20,314 nucleotides of DNA from Parvularia atlantis (lineage: Eukaryota > Opisthokonta > Rotosphaerida): the NCBI GenBank assembly GCA_943704415.1, contig CALSCO010000380.1, positions 3,738-24,051 on the forward strand, read 5' to 3'. Position 1 is the stretch's first letter. The number at the start of each line of letters is the position of its first letter. A program made the position numbers and the translations under genes. Positions 1-8,600 of the stretch are shown here, piece after piece. A model generated the notes under the pieces. It saw nothing but the letters and a program-made list of their open reading frames with translations, did not search any database and was not told the DNA's origin.

Positions 1-22
1 CCCCCCCCCCCCCCCCCCCCCC
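1..22. repeat. Poly-C homopolymer at the left window edge
   Basis: The window opens with 22 consecutive C residues, and a shorter C run closes it at 20307-20314. Runs at both ends suggest that the sequence stops at hard-to-assemble homopolymers, so this may be a contig-edge artefact rather than a biological element. It has no telomere-like unit structure. Confidence 0.8.
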
Positions 23-292
23 GGCAGCGATACGTCTCGGCCAAGAAGTGGTCTGCGCTCGCACCGCTTCGCTGCTGCTGCTCATACGCACACACGCACG
101 CGCGCGCTGCAGGCTGCTGCTCGGACTGGCGATGTCGGTCAGCCACCTCGCGGTCTGGTTCTCGGTCGGCATGTGCGTGCCGGCCACTTGGGTGCGCGCG
201 TGGGTACGCTGCTGACGCGAGCCTGCGCGCGTGCGTGCGCGCAGGCTGTGGTGGAAGGTGTGCACGGCGCGGTGTGCCGCGGCGCCGTTTGA
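23..292 (+). CDS. Possible 3' end of an unrecognised membrane protein gene (partial)
   Basis: Three short segments join in one frame under this genome's splice rules: exon 23-50, intron 51-112, exon 113-191, intron 192-244, terminal exon 245-292 ending in TGA. The second intron fits well (GTGCGC donor, CTGAC, GCGCAG acceptor). The first has a weaker GTCTGC donor, a type also seen once in the P4-ATPase gene. The middle exon encodes a hydrophobic stretch that includes SVSHLAVWFSVGMCVP, which looks like a membrane helix, and the tail is about 15 residues. The 5' part lies outside the window, and I do not recognise the family. The gene would be tail-to-tail with the cis-prenyltransferase gene. 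The call rests only on splice signals and one hydrophobic helix, so it may be wrong. Confidence 0.35.
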   Translation, partial: GSDTSRPRSGLRSHRFAAAAHTHTRTRALQAAARTGDVGQPPRGLVLGRHVRAGHLGARVGTLLTRACARACAQAVVEGVHGAVCRGAV

Positions 293-407
293 CCGCGTCG
301 CGCTCGCAGATCATCGGCTACTACTGACTTTGTTTTGTGTTGCAACTCTGGACAAAGGTGCACAGTTGGGACAGCGGAAACAAAGGAAAGCCGGATCGGC
401 GCGCGCG
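293..407. other. Convergent intergenic spacer, candidate 3' UTRs
   Basis: This 115 bp spacer lies between the putative stop at 290-292 (+) and the cis-prenyltransferase stop at 408-410 (-). Its middle (about 325-390) is less GC-rich than the flanks, with T-rich and A-rich stretches on opposite sides, as expected for back-to-back 3' ends. No canonical AATAAA is visible. Confidence 0.4.
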
Positions 408-1897
408 TCACATGACTGCCACGGGCGCGACGCGCTCCGAGAACATGTAGCGCGCCATGCACGTGAGCAGGTTCATGAACGAGATGTCGGGCCAGAGCAC
501 CGGCTCGAATTGGAGCTGCGCCGTGGCCGACTGCCACAGCATGTAGTCGCTCAGGCGCTTCTCGCCCGACGTGCGCACGAGCAGGTCGACGGGTGGCGCG
601 CCGGCGGTCATGAGGCGCGCCTCGATCGCCTTCTCGTCGATGTCGCTGCGGCACGAGTGAGCAGGGGCCCGCGCAGCTGGCCCGGCCGCGCACCGCATCG
701 CCAGCTCGCCCGTCTGCACGTCCTCGCAGATCTTGCGAATGGCCGTCGCGAGCTCGTCCTGCGACGTGTACGGGAAGCACACGAAGAGCATGGCGCTGTG
801 CGTGGTTGAGCAATGGACGGAAGCGAAACGGCGCACGCCGCGCACCGCCGGTTCGACGCCGTGGCCTGGTCGAGCGCGTCGACGGCCGCGCGGAGCGGCT
901 CCGAGAGCAGCGAGAGGTCGCCGATGACGCGCACGCGCACGCCAAACTTGTGGAGCAGCGGTCTGCGGCGATGGCGCGCAGCGTGAGGCGCCACACCACA
1001 GCAGCAGGCGCGAGGGCCGCACGTGTTGGTCCGGAGCTCCTCAAATTTGGCCTGGGCGAGGTCCATCAGCGCCTGCACCTCCTCCTGCGGGCGCTTGAAG
1101 TTCTCGATGCTGAAGGCGTAGACCGAGACGATCGACACGCCGAGCTCGAGGCACGACTCGAGCACCTGCGCGCGGTACGTGAGCAAGCCGTGCGTGCGAG
1201 TGTGGCTCTTGGGCCGCACCTCGATCAGCTTGTCGAAGCCGCGCGCGTGGGCCGTCTCCTTGGCGATGTTGCGCTGCTTGGCGAAGCGCCGGTTGCCGTC
1301 CATGATGAACGCAACGTGGTTCGGCACAGGCCCGGCGCGGCGCAGGACGCGCAGGGCGAGGCGCTGCAGTTCATTGAGCTTGGACGGGGCCTCGGACAGC
1401 TCGGCGGCGGACGGGCCGGCCTGGGTCGCGGCCTCGGTGGACGAGAGCGGGACGGTCGGGGGCGGCGGGGCGACAACGCCGGCCAAGGCGTTGCGCAGGC
1501 GCGCGAGCAGCGGCTCGATCCACGGGCGGACGAGAGCCGTGACGGGCCAGAGCACGGCGCGCACGGGCCACGACAGCGTCGTCCACCAGCGCGTGTACGG
1601 CACGAGCCCGCCCGGCCCGCTCGCCATCAGCACGGGCACGGCCGCGATGAGCCAGCGGTGCGCGCCCGCCAGCCACGCCACGCCCGGCACGAGCATCCGC
1701 GTCATCCACGCCGTCCACGTCGTCGACGCTCCGAGCCACGTCCACGCGGCCCACACCGCGCCCACCGCGGCCCAGACGAGGCCGGTCAGGCGCGCGACCA
1801 GGTCCGTGTCGGCGAAGGTGTGGCGCGGCTTGGGCAGCGTCGCCGTGCCGGGCTGCGCGCCGGCGGCGGTGTGGGTGGTGCGCTGGCGTGTGCTCAT
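408..1897 (-). CDS. DHDDS: cis-Prenyltransferase, dehydrodolichyl diphosphate synthase catalytic subunit
   Basis: Five exons on the minus strand: 1897-1220, 1165-1023, 962-846, 795-694 and 645-408, giving 425 residues. All four introns (48-60 nt) begin GTGCG. The enzyme condenses isopentenyl diphosphate units in cis to make polyprenyl diphosphate for dolichol, acting at the ER membrane. Seen directly: FIMDGNRRFAKQ at about residues 198-209 (catalytic Asp about 200), VSVYAFSIENFKRP, GVRVRVIGDLSLL, FVCFPYTSQDELATA, RTSGEKRLSDYMLWQ and LWPD, in the order found in human DHDDS and yeast Rer2. The first ~190 residues are an unusual extension with three hydrophobic segments (about 32-56, 66-92, 108-126) and a Pro/Ala-rich linker. 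The protein stops soon after LWPD, with no RxG motif at the C-terminus; that motif normally comes from the NgBR/Nus1 partner, so a heteromer is inferred. The start is the first ATG of the open frame, 136 bp from the divergent methyltransferase gene. Confidence 0.95.
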
Positions 1898-2033
1898 CGG
1901 GCCGGCGGCGGCGACGCGGACGTGGCGTGTGCACGCAGGCAGGAACAGGGGGGAGCGTGGGCGCGGCTGAATGTGACGACGCGAGGCTGATGCAGAGGTG
2001 AGACACGGCTCTCACACATCTGAGACACACAGC
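1898..2033. promoter_or_regulatory. Shared divergent promoter region, DHDDS and METTL2
   Basis: Only 136 bp separate the start codons of the head-to-head cis-prenyltransferase (-) and methyltransferase (+) genes. Both promoters and both 5' UTRs must lie here or within the genes. No TATA box is obvious. The role is inferred from gene orientation alone. Confidence 0.5.
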
Positions 2034-3428
2034 ATGGACGCTGGCCACGTGGCGATCGCGACCTCCGTGACAGAGCACGAAGAGGCCAAGCCCTCGAGCG
2101 TGCTCCCGTTCGGCAACCGGCGGCTGGGCCCGGAGGACGACGTGTTTGCGCACAACGCGTGGTGCGATGCCCTCTTCCGCGCGCCCGGGCACACGGCAGA
2201 CGCTGATGCGGCGCGCGCGCGAGCAAGGGACCAGGTCGAGTGGGACAACGACAAGGAGGCCGCGGCCGCGGCTCAGGTCGCCGCGCAGCGCCCACGCGAG
2301 CCGATGCCGCCCGCTGCGCAGGGTGCGTGGGTCGGTGCCGCGCCCGGTGGCAGCTGCGTGCCGATGGCGTGCGCGCGCGCGCAGACAACCTCGAGGCGAA
2401 CGCGGCGCGCAACTGGGATCGCTTCTACGGGCAGCACACGAACCGCTTCTTCAAGGACCGCCACTGGCTCGGCATTGAGTTCCCCGAGCTTGTGGCCATC
2501 GGCGAGGGCGCGGCCAAGGCGCTCGCTGGCCGTCGTCGTTGCGGCACTCGTGCTGACTTGTGGCGCGCAGCACCACGTGCTCGAGATCGGCTGCGGAGTC
2601 GGCAATACCGTCTTCCCGCTGCTGACGCAGGTGGCCGACCCGCGCCTGTACGTCTGGGCATGCGACTTCTCCGCGACGGCCGTGCAGATCGTGCGGGTGC
2701 GGACCACACGCGCGGGCGCGCGGCTTGCTCTGATGCGCGCCTCAACAGGACTTGGACCTGTACGACGCCGAGCGCTGCCACGCTTTTGTGTGCGACGTTG
2801 CCAACCAGCCGGTGCGCGCTGTGGTGTCGCCGTCCACGTGCACCTGACGTTGCGCGCAGCTCTCGCCGCCCGTGCCGCCGGCCTCGGTCGACGTTGCGTC
2901 AATGATCTTTGTACTGTCGGCGTTGCGGCCGGACAAGTTTGCGGACGCGCTGCGGCGCATCTACGACGTGCGGCGGTGCAGCGTGTGTGGCGCGCCTGAC
3001 GACGACGACGCGCGACGCAGGTGCTGCGGCCGGGCGGCCTGCTCATCTTCCGCGACTACGGGCGGTACGACCTTGCGCAGCTGCGGTTCAAGCCGCGCGC
3101 AGTCATCGACGACAACTTTTACGCGCGCGGCGACGGCACGCGTGTATACTTTTTCGCCGAGGGTGCGCGCGCACGTGTGTGTCGCACGCCCTCAGGGTTG
3201 GCTGATCGTGTGCTCGCGCGCGCAGACGAACTGCGGCGGCTGATGGAGGGCGCGGGCTTTGTCGTCGAGCAGCACGTGGCTGACCGGCGGCTGATCGTCA
3301 ACCGCTCGCGCCGGCTGCAGATGTACCGGTGCGCAAGCGCGAACTGCACGTGTGCGCGCGCTCAGTCTGCTCACGCTGCTGGCGGCAGCGTGTGGCTGCA
3401 GGGCCAGTACCGCAAGCCGGCCGCGTGA
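2034..3428 (+). CDS. METTL2: tRNA N3-methylcytidine methyltransferase, METTL2/Trm140 family
   Basis: Nine exons: 2034-2161, 2228-2322, 2385-2518, 2571-2696, 2749-2811, 2860-2967, 3021-3162, 3226-3328 and 3389-3428, giving 312 residues. The family uses S-adenosylmethionine to methylate C32 of certain tRNAs. Seen: the family N-terminal block [18 protein letters not shown] joined to DQVEW across intron 1; [20 protein letters not shown] and EFPEL; SAM motif [13 protein letters not shown] at about residue 123; [48 protein letters not shown]-like [14 protein letters not shown] joined to [10 protein letters not shown]. The order matches human METTL2 and is closer to it than to METTL6. No mitochondrial presequence is evident. 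ATG 2034 is the first in-frame ATG; a GTG lies 36 nt upstream. Seven introns start GTGCG. Intron 3 (2519-2570) appears to be GC-AG, because no GT donor nearby keeps the frame. The stop is 48 bp from the convergent neighbour's stop. Confidence 0.94.
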
Positions 3429-3476
3429 ACATGATTTGCTTCCTTCTGCCAGTATTGCACAGCGCACACAGCGCGG
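3429..3476. other. 48-bp convergent spacer
   Basis: Only 48 bp separate the stop codons of the methyltransferase (+) and the small membrane protein gene (-). The two 3' UTRs must overlap or be extremely short. The spacer is relatively AT-rich for this genome. Confidence 0.5.
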
Positions 3477-4002
3477 TCAGGGCGCGGCGGGCGCGGGCCG
3501 GGGCTCGGCGCGCGTGCGCGCATATGGCGCCGCGAGGTCGTACGGCTCGTGCCGGATGAGATTATTGCGGATCACGCTGGCCATCGTGATGGGCAACTCA
3601 ACTCGCTCCGACAGGGCGATCATGCGCCCCTGCAGCGCCTGTGCTTGACCGCGTTAGCGCAAGCATCCGCGGGTGGTGGGCGCGCACCGTCAGCCGGTCA
3701 ACCTCGCGCTGCAGCTGCTCGGCGCGGCGCGCGTACGAGTACATCACGCCAAAGTACAGCAGCGTCGACATCGCGAAGCCGGCCATGAGGCAGAAGCACA
3801 CGACCAGCGCCAGCGGCACGTCCGCGACCGCCCCGAGCACGTCCAGCCGCACGGGTACCCAGTTGCGGTGCATAAACACGAGGCCCGCGCTCGCGCCCGC
3901 GATCGCCAGCACGAGGCGCGCCGCATCGATGAGCCTGCTCACATGCGCCACCCGTCAGGCCACCGGTGCGGGCGCAGCCCGCCGTGAGACGCACCGAGAC
4001 AT
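3477..4002 (-). CDS. Small two-helix membrane protein with C-terminal coiled coil, LapA-like
   Basis: Three exons on the minus strand: a tiny first exon 4002-3995 (ATG plus five bases), 3934-3688 and 3638-3477, giving 138 residues. Both introns (60 and 49 nt) begin GTGCG. The protein starts MSRLIDAARLVLAIAGA, a first hydrophobic helix (about 6-24). It continues with FMHRNWVPVRLDVLG, a second long helix (about 44-70, including LALVVCFCLMAGFAMSTLL), a basic heptad-like segment SYARRAEQLQREVDRLTALQ, and a Pro/Ala-rich tail. The pattern of short N-terminal helix, xNxxPVxLxxLG-type linker, second helix with small residues and trailing coiled coil resembles the bacterial LapA (DUF1049) domain; this is my pattern match, not a search result. 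Function is unknown; an organelle inner-membrane location is possible. Without the first intron the frame has no ATG, which supports the tiny first exon. Its start is 93 bp from the divergent esterase gene. Confidence 0.75.
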
Positions 4003-4095
4003 GTCGCGCGCGCCGCGGCCTGTCACTGATGCAACGGTTTCGGCGAGCTTCGAACTTTTATGACTGCGGGGAAGTCACGTGGCACGAGGTTCGAC
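4003..4095. promoter_or_regulatory. Very short divergent promoter region, LapA-like gene and esterase
   Basis: Only 93 bp separate the divergent start codons (57 bp if the esterase starts at ATG 4060). A less GC-rich stretch around 4040-4065 could hold initiation signals for both genes. No TATA consensus is clear. Inferred from layout. Confidence 0.4.
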
Positions 4096-5360
4096 ATGTC
4101 ACGCCACCACTGCGGCGCGCTCGTCCTGGCCGCCGCGGCGGCGCTGGTGGCCGCGGTCGCTGCACAGGGCGGCGAGCGCGTGCCGCCGGGCGAGTACACC
4201 GAGTACTTCCTGCAGCACGAGGGCCAAAACCGCAGCTTCACCGTGTACACGCCGACGACGCTCAAACCGCTCGCGCCCGCCCCGGTGCGTGCTTTTTTTT
4301 TGCGTGCACGCGGCCCACACGGCGCGCGGTGCGACCAGGTCGTCATGGCCATCCACTTCTTCGGCGGCCAGCCGCCGCTGATGGCCCTGTTCACGTACAT
4401 GGACCAGGTGGCCGAGGAGCACGGCTTCCTCGTCGTGTACCCGCGCGGCACCGACCGCTCGTTCAACGCCGGCCCGATGTGCTGCGGCAACAACACGCGC
4501 GACGATGTGCTCTTCCTGCGTAAGGTGCTCGCCGAGGTGCAGCGCGAGCTCAACGTCGACGCGCGCCGCGTGTACGCCACGGGCCAGTCCAACGGCGGGT
4601 GCGATTGCACGGCGCGCTCGCGCTCGCACGACGTCGGCTCACGCAGACCGGCGCAGCTACATGAGCCACCGCCTCGGCTGCGACGCGTCCGACCTGTTTG
4701 CGGCGATCGCGCCGGTCGCGGGCTCGTCGCCGGTGCGCAGCGTGCGCGCTCCGCAGCGGCAGATCGCTGACACGCGGTCTCATCCAGTGGCCCATCAACC
4801 AGTTCCCCAACAACTGCAAGCCGACGCGGCCCATGAACATCCTCGCGCTGCACGGCACCGAGGACGGCGCGGTGCGTAAGCTAGCGGTGCGCGAAGGGTG
4901 TGCTCACGCGGTGGCTGCAGGTCAGCTACGATCTGTCGGTGCAGACGCTCGGGTGCGCTGTTGTGACAATGCGCGCTACCTTGCCACTCACGCCTGCAAC
5001 AGCTATTGGCGCGCGATCGACGGCTGCTCGGACGAGTCGGTGATCACGTACCGCAACGGTGTCACGACGTGCGAGTCGTGGACGCGCGGCTGCCGCCCGC
5101 AGGCAAACGGCGCGGTGCGTCTAGTGTTCGCGTGTCGCAGCACAGCCTCACCCACGCGCGCGCGCGTAGGCGACCAACATCACGCTGTGCAGCTCGGAGG
5201 GCGCGCGGTGCGTGTTGCACGTTAGAATTAGCTCGTTTTTTTCTCATGTCGTCTGCGCGCGCGCAGCCACCTCTACTGGCCGAGCAGCCCGCTCACGCTC
5301 AACGACGACATCGACACGTCGCGCGAGATGTGGCGCTTCTTTTCCAACTACGCGCTCTGA
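4096..5360 (+). CDS. Secreted alpha/beta-hydrolase esterase, PHB depolymerase/feruloyl esterase (LpqC-like) family
   Basis: Eight exons: 4096-4284, 4339-4598, 4657-4732, 4788-4871, 4921-4952, 5003-5114, 5170-5207 and 5267-5360, giving 294 residues. All seven introns (49-59 nt) begin GTGCG. The family hydrolyses ester bonds in polyhydroxyalkanoates or plant-wall feruloyl/acetyl esters; the substrate here is unknown. Seen: a signal peptide ending ALVAAVAA at about residue 23; HFFGGQPPL near the oxyanion hole; VVYPRGTDRSFNAG; nucleophile elbow GQSNGG with Ser about 147; FAAIAPVAGSSP; ILALHGTED with Asp about 201; LGYWRAIDGC; GARHLYWPSS with His about 265; and a typical IDTSREMWRFFSNY ending. Ten or more Cys suggest disulphides. 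An in-frame ATG at 4060 would give a longer, less signal-like N-terminus, so ATG 4096 is preferred. The family is common in bacteria and fungi, so ancient transfer is possible, but the gene carries host-type introns and composition. Confidence 0.9.
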
Positions 5361-5652
5361 CCACGACTTGCTCCCTCGCTCCCACTCCATGCCAACAATC
5401 TATCCACGAGGTCACGCGTGCGCCACCCACGCTGTGGCCGCGCAGTGTGCTTCTAGAGAAGGGCGCCCCTCGCTCGCTGCACGCGCTGCGCCGCCGTGCC
5501 ACCCGCCTCACCATGCGCCGGCGCACGCGCACGTCCCCCCTCTCCGCCGCACCGCGCGCGGATCTGCCGCTGCCGCGCCCACAGCGCGTTATGGCTGGTT
5601 TTTTTTTGACGCGGCGTCGCGCACGTCACACGCAGCCCGCGCCAGGCGCCCG
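5361..5652. promoter_or_regulatory. Intergenic region: esterase 3' end and P4-ATPase promoter/5' UTR
   Basis: This 292 bp region lies between tandem genes. The first ~60 bp are C/T-rich (ctccctcgctcccactcc), then the sequence becomes GC-rich and carries a T8 tract near 5600-5607. No conserved coding segment or clear TATA box was recognised. It presumably holds the esterase 3' UTR and the flippase promoter. Confidence 0.4.
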
Positions 5653-8600
5653 ATGGACGGCCTGCGCACGTCGCTGCAGTCGGCCGTGGCGCGGGTGCTG
5701 CCCGGCGCGGCGCGGGTGCGTGGCGTGCGTCTGACGTGGCGGACGAGGCGCTGAACGAGCGAGGGCGCGCAGCCCGCGGCCAAGATGCCGCCGCGGACGA
5801 TCGTGATCAACGACGCCGAGTGGCGCGGCGCCGTGCGCAAGCAGTTCAAGAGCAACAAGATCTTCACGGCCAAGTACAACGTGCTCACGTTCCTGCCAAA
5901 GTTCCTGCTGGAGCAGTTCATGCGCCTGGCCAACTTCTACTTCCTCGTCATCTCGGTCATCCAGGTGCGGCGGTGTCGCGTCCTTTTTGTTGGGGGAGTG
6001 GGGGGGGAGGGGTCCTCGTCAGGCTGGGCTCACGGCACACACGCACGCAGATGTCAAGCGTCGAGCTCGCGCCGACCGGGCAGTGCGTGGCGTACGACGA
6101 CGCGCCTGCCTCACGCGACGTCGGTATCGCGCAGATACTACACCTTCATCCCGCTCATGCTCATCCTCGGACTGACGGGTCTGAAGGAGCTGTACGAGGA
6201 CTACGTGCGCCTCCCGCGTCCCGCTGCCTGCGGTGGAGTGTGGGTGCTGAGCGCTCGCCGCAGCGCCGCCACAAGCAGGACGCCGAGACGAACGCCAAGG
6301 TCGCCGAGGTGCTCGAGGGCACGCAGCTCGTGCGCAAGGCGTGGCGCGGTGCGTCCTCGCGGCCAGTATGCGCGGCGCGGTGCGGCTGATGCCGGCGCAG
6401 ACATCGTCGTCGGCGACATTGTCAAGGTGTCGACCGAGCAGCCCTTCCCGGCGGACCTGTTCCTGATCGCGAGCAGCGAGCCCGAGGCCGTGTGCTATAT
6501 TGAGACGTCCAACTTGGACGGGTGCGCTCGGCCCCCGCGCCGCTGCTGCTCTCATACGCCGCGCCGCACGCAGCGAGACCAACCTCAAGATCAAGCAGGG
6601 CGTGCAGCAGATCTGGACGCTGCAGAGCGTGCTCAAGGTATCCGGCCTCAAGGGTGCGTCTCGCCAGCGTGCGCGTGCTCCGTCCGCTGACACGTGTACA
6701 CGGCGCAGGCACGCTCGAGTGCGAGGGCCCGAACAACCGCCTGTACAACTTTGACGGCACGCTGCGCCTCGCGGACGGCACGGCGGTGCCGATCGGCCCC
6801 AACCAGGTGCTGCTGCGCGGCTCGATGCTGCGCAACACGCCGTGGATTTTTGGCCTCGTGATCTACACCGGCCACGACTCGAAGCTGCTGATGAACGCGA
6901 GGTGCGCACGCAGACAGTGCATCCGCGCGGGCTTACACCGGCCCCGCTCGCCAGCGCGACGCCGATCAAAAAGTCACGCCTCGAGCGCATGGTCAACTAC
7001 CAGATCACGGCCATCTTTGGCCTGCTGTTCACGATGGCCATCGTCTGCACGGTCGGCTACGTCATCTGGGTGCGTCCGTCGCGCGTGCTCGAGCGCTTGG
7101 CTCACACGGGAGCGTGAACGCATGCACGCGCAGAACCGCAACGCCTCGACGTACTGGTTCCTCGACATCACCACCACGAGCGACCTCGGCAACTTCAAGC
7201 AATTTGTCGTCTTTGTGATCCTGTTCAACACGATCGTGCCGATCAGGTGCGCTGCGCGGCCAGCAGCTCCCAGATGGCGCGGCTGACGCTTGTACACGCA
7301 GCTTGTACGTGTCGGTCGAGGTCGTCAAGTTTGTGCAGGCCATTTTCATCAACCTCGACATCGACATGTACGACCCGGTCTCCGACTCGCGCGCCATCGC
7401 GCGCACGTCCAACCTGAACGAGGAGCTCGGCCAAGTCCAGTTTGTCTTCTCGGACAAAACCGGCACGCTCACGCGCAACCAAATGCAGTTCCGCAAGGTG
7501 CGGCCCGCGCGTGCTGTTCCGCTGCCGTGCGTGCTCAGCGTCGCCCCCGCAGTGCTCCATCGCCGGCATCAAGTACGGCCAGGGCTACTCGGACTCGTAC
7601 CGCGCCCAGGCCGTGCGCGAGAAGATCAACCTGCCGCCGGAGCCCAAGGTCGACGACCAGGACGTGCGTCAGCCCTTGCGAGTGGGCGCGTCTCATATGC
7701 GCACTCCACGCGGGCGCACCACGCAGGCGTTCTGGAACTTTTATGATCCGATGCTGCTGCAGAACATGACGCAGCGGCACCGCACTGACTCGTTCATCCG
7801 CGAGTTCCTGACGGTGCGCAGCGCGTCAGGCCGTGCTCGCGGCGCACGGCGCTGAGTCGCGGCCGCGCGCAGCTACTCGCCGTGTGCCACACGGTCATCC
7901 CCGAGCACGACAAGACGAACCCGCGCCGCATCGTGTACCAGTCGTCTTCGCCGGACGAGGCCGCGCTCGTGGCCGCGGCCAAGAACTTTGGCTTCTACTT
8001 CAACGTGCGCAGGCCGAACGCGGTCAAGATCCTCGCGATCGACCAGGAGGAGACGTACGAGGTGCTCAACGTGATCGAGTTTAGCAGCTCGCGCAAACGC
8101 ATGAGCATCATCGTGCGCACCCCGGCCGGTTCGTTGCGCCCTGCGCGACTGTGCTGCGTCGTGCTGATCGTGGTGCAAAGGCAAGATCAAGCTGTTCTGC
8201 AAGGGTGCCGACTCAGTCCTCCTCGAGCGTCTGCACGAGCGTCAGCTGTTTCTGCGCGAGACGGAGCAGCACCTCGAGGTGCCGCATGCCGCGTTGCCGC
8301 AGCCCACGCCCGGCCAGCTGACGGCCGACGCAGGAGTTTGCGCGCGAGGGCCTTCGCACGCTCGTCATTGCCGAGCGCGAGCTGGAACCGCAGGCCTACG
8401 CCGAGTGGCACGAAAAGTTTCATGCAGCGAGCACGACGCTGGTCAACCGCACGGAGGAGGTCTGCGCGCCTCGCAGGCACCCTGGTGCACAAAGGCTGAG
8501 GCGTGTGGGCGGCCGTTGCAGATGGAAAAAACGGCTGAGTTGATTGAGCGCGACCTGTTTCTCCTCGGCGCGACGGCGATCGAGGACAAGCTGCAGGAGG

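Noticed and set aside
1-22. Telomere or biologically meaningful poly-C element
   Set aside because: There is no repeated telomere unit, and similar C runs lie at both window ends, so an assembly edge is the simplest reading.
806-1990. Long + strand open frame (394 codons) opposite the cis-prenyltransferase
   Set aside because: It is antisense to a gene with clear conserved motifs, is Arg/Ala/Gly/Asp-rich without recognisable domains, and results from the scarcity of stops in GC-rich DNA.
3021-3428. Separate small methyltransferase-like gene starting at 3021
   Set aside because: This frame is simply exons 7 to 9 of the METTL2-type gene, joined to upstream exons by well-formed introns.
4733-4762. 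Early acceptor for esterase intron 3
   Set aside because: Using the AG at 4761-4762 would give a 30-nt intron with the branch site downstream of the acceptor and lose the frame. The acceptor at 4787 restores WPINQFPNN and follows the branch site.
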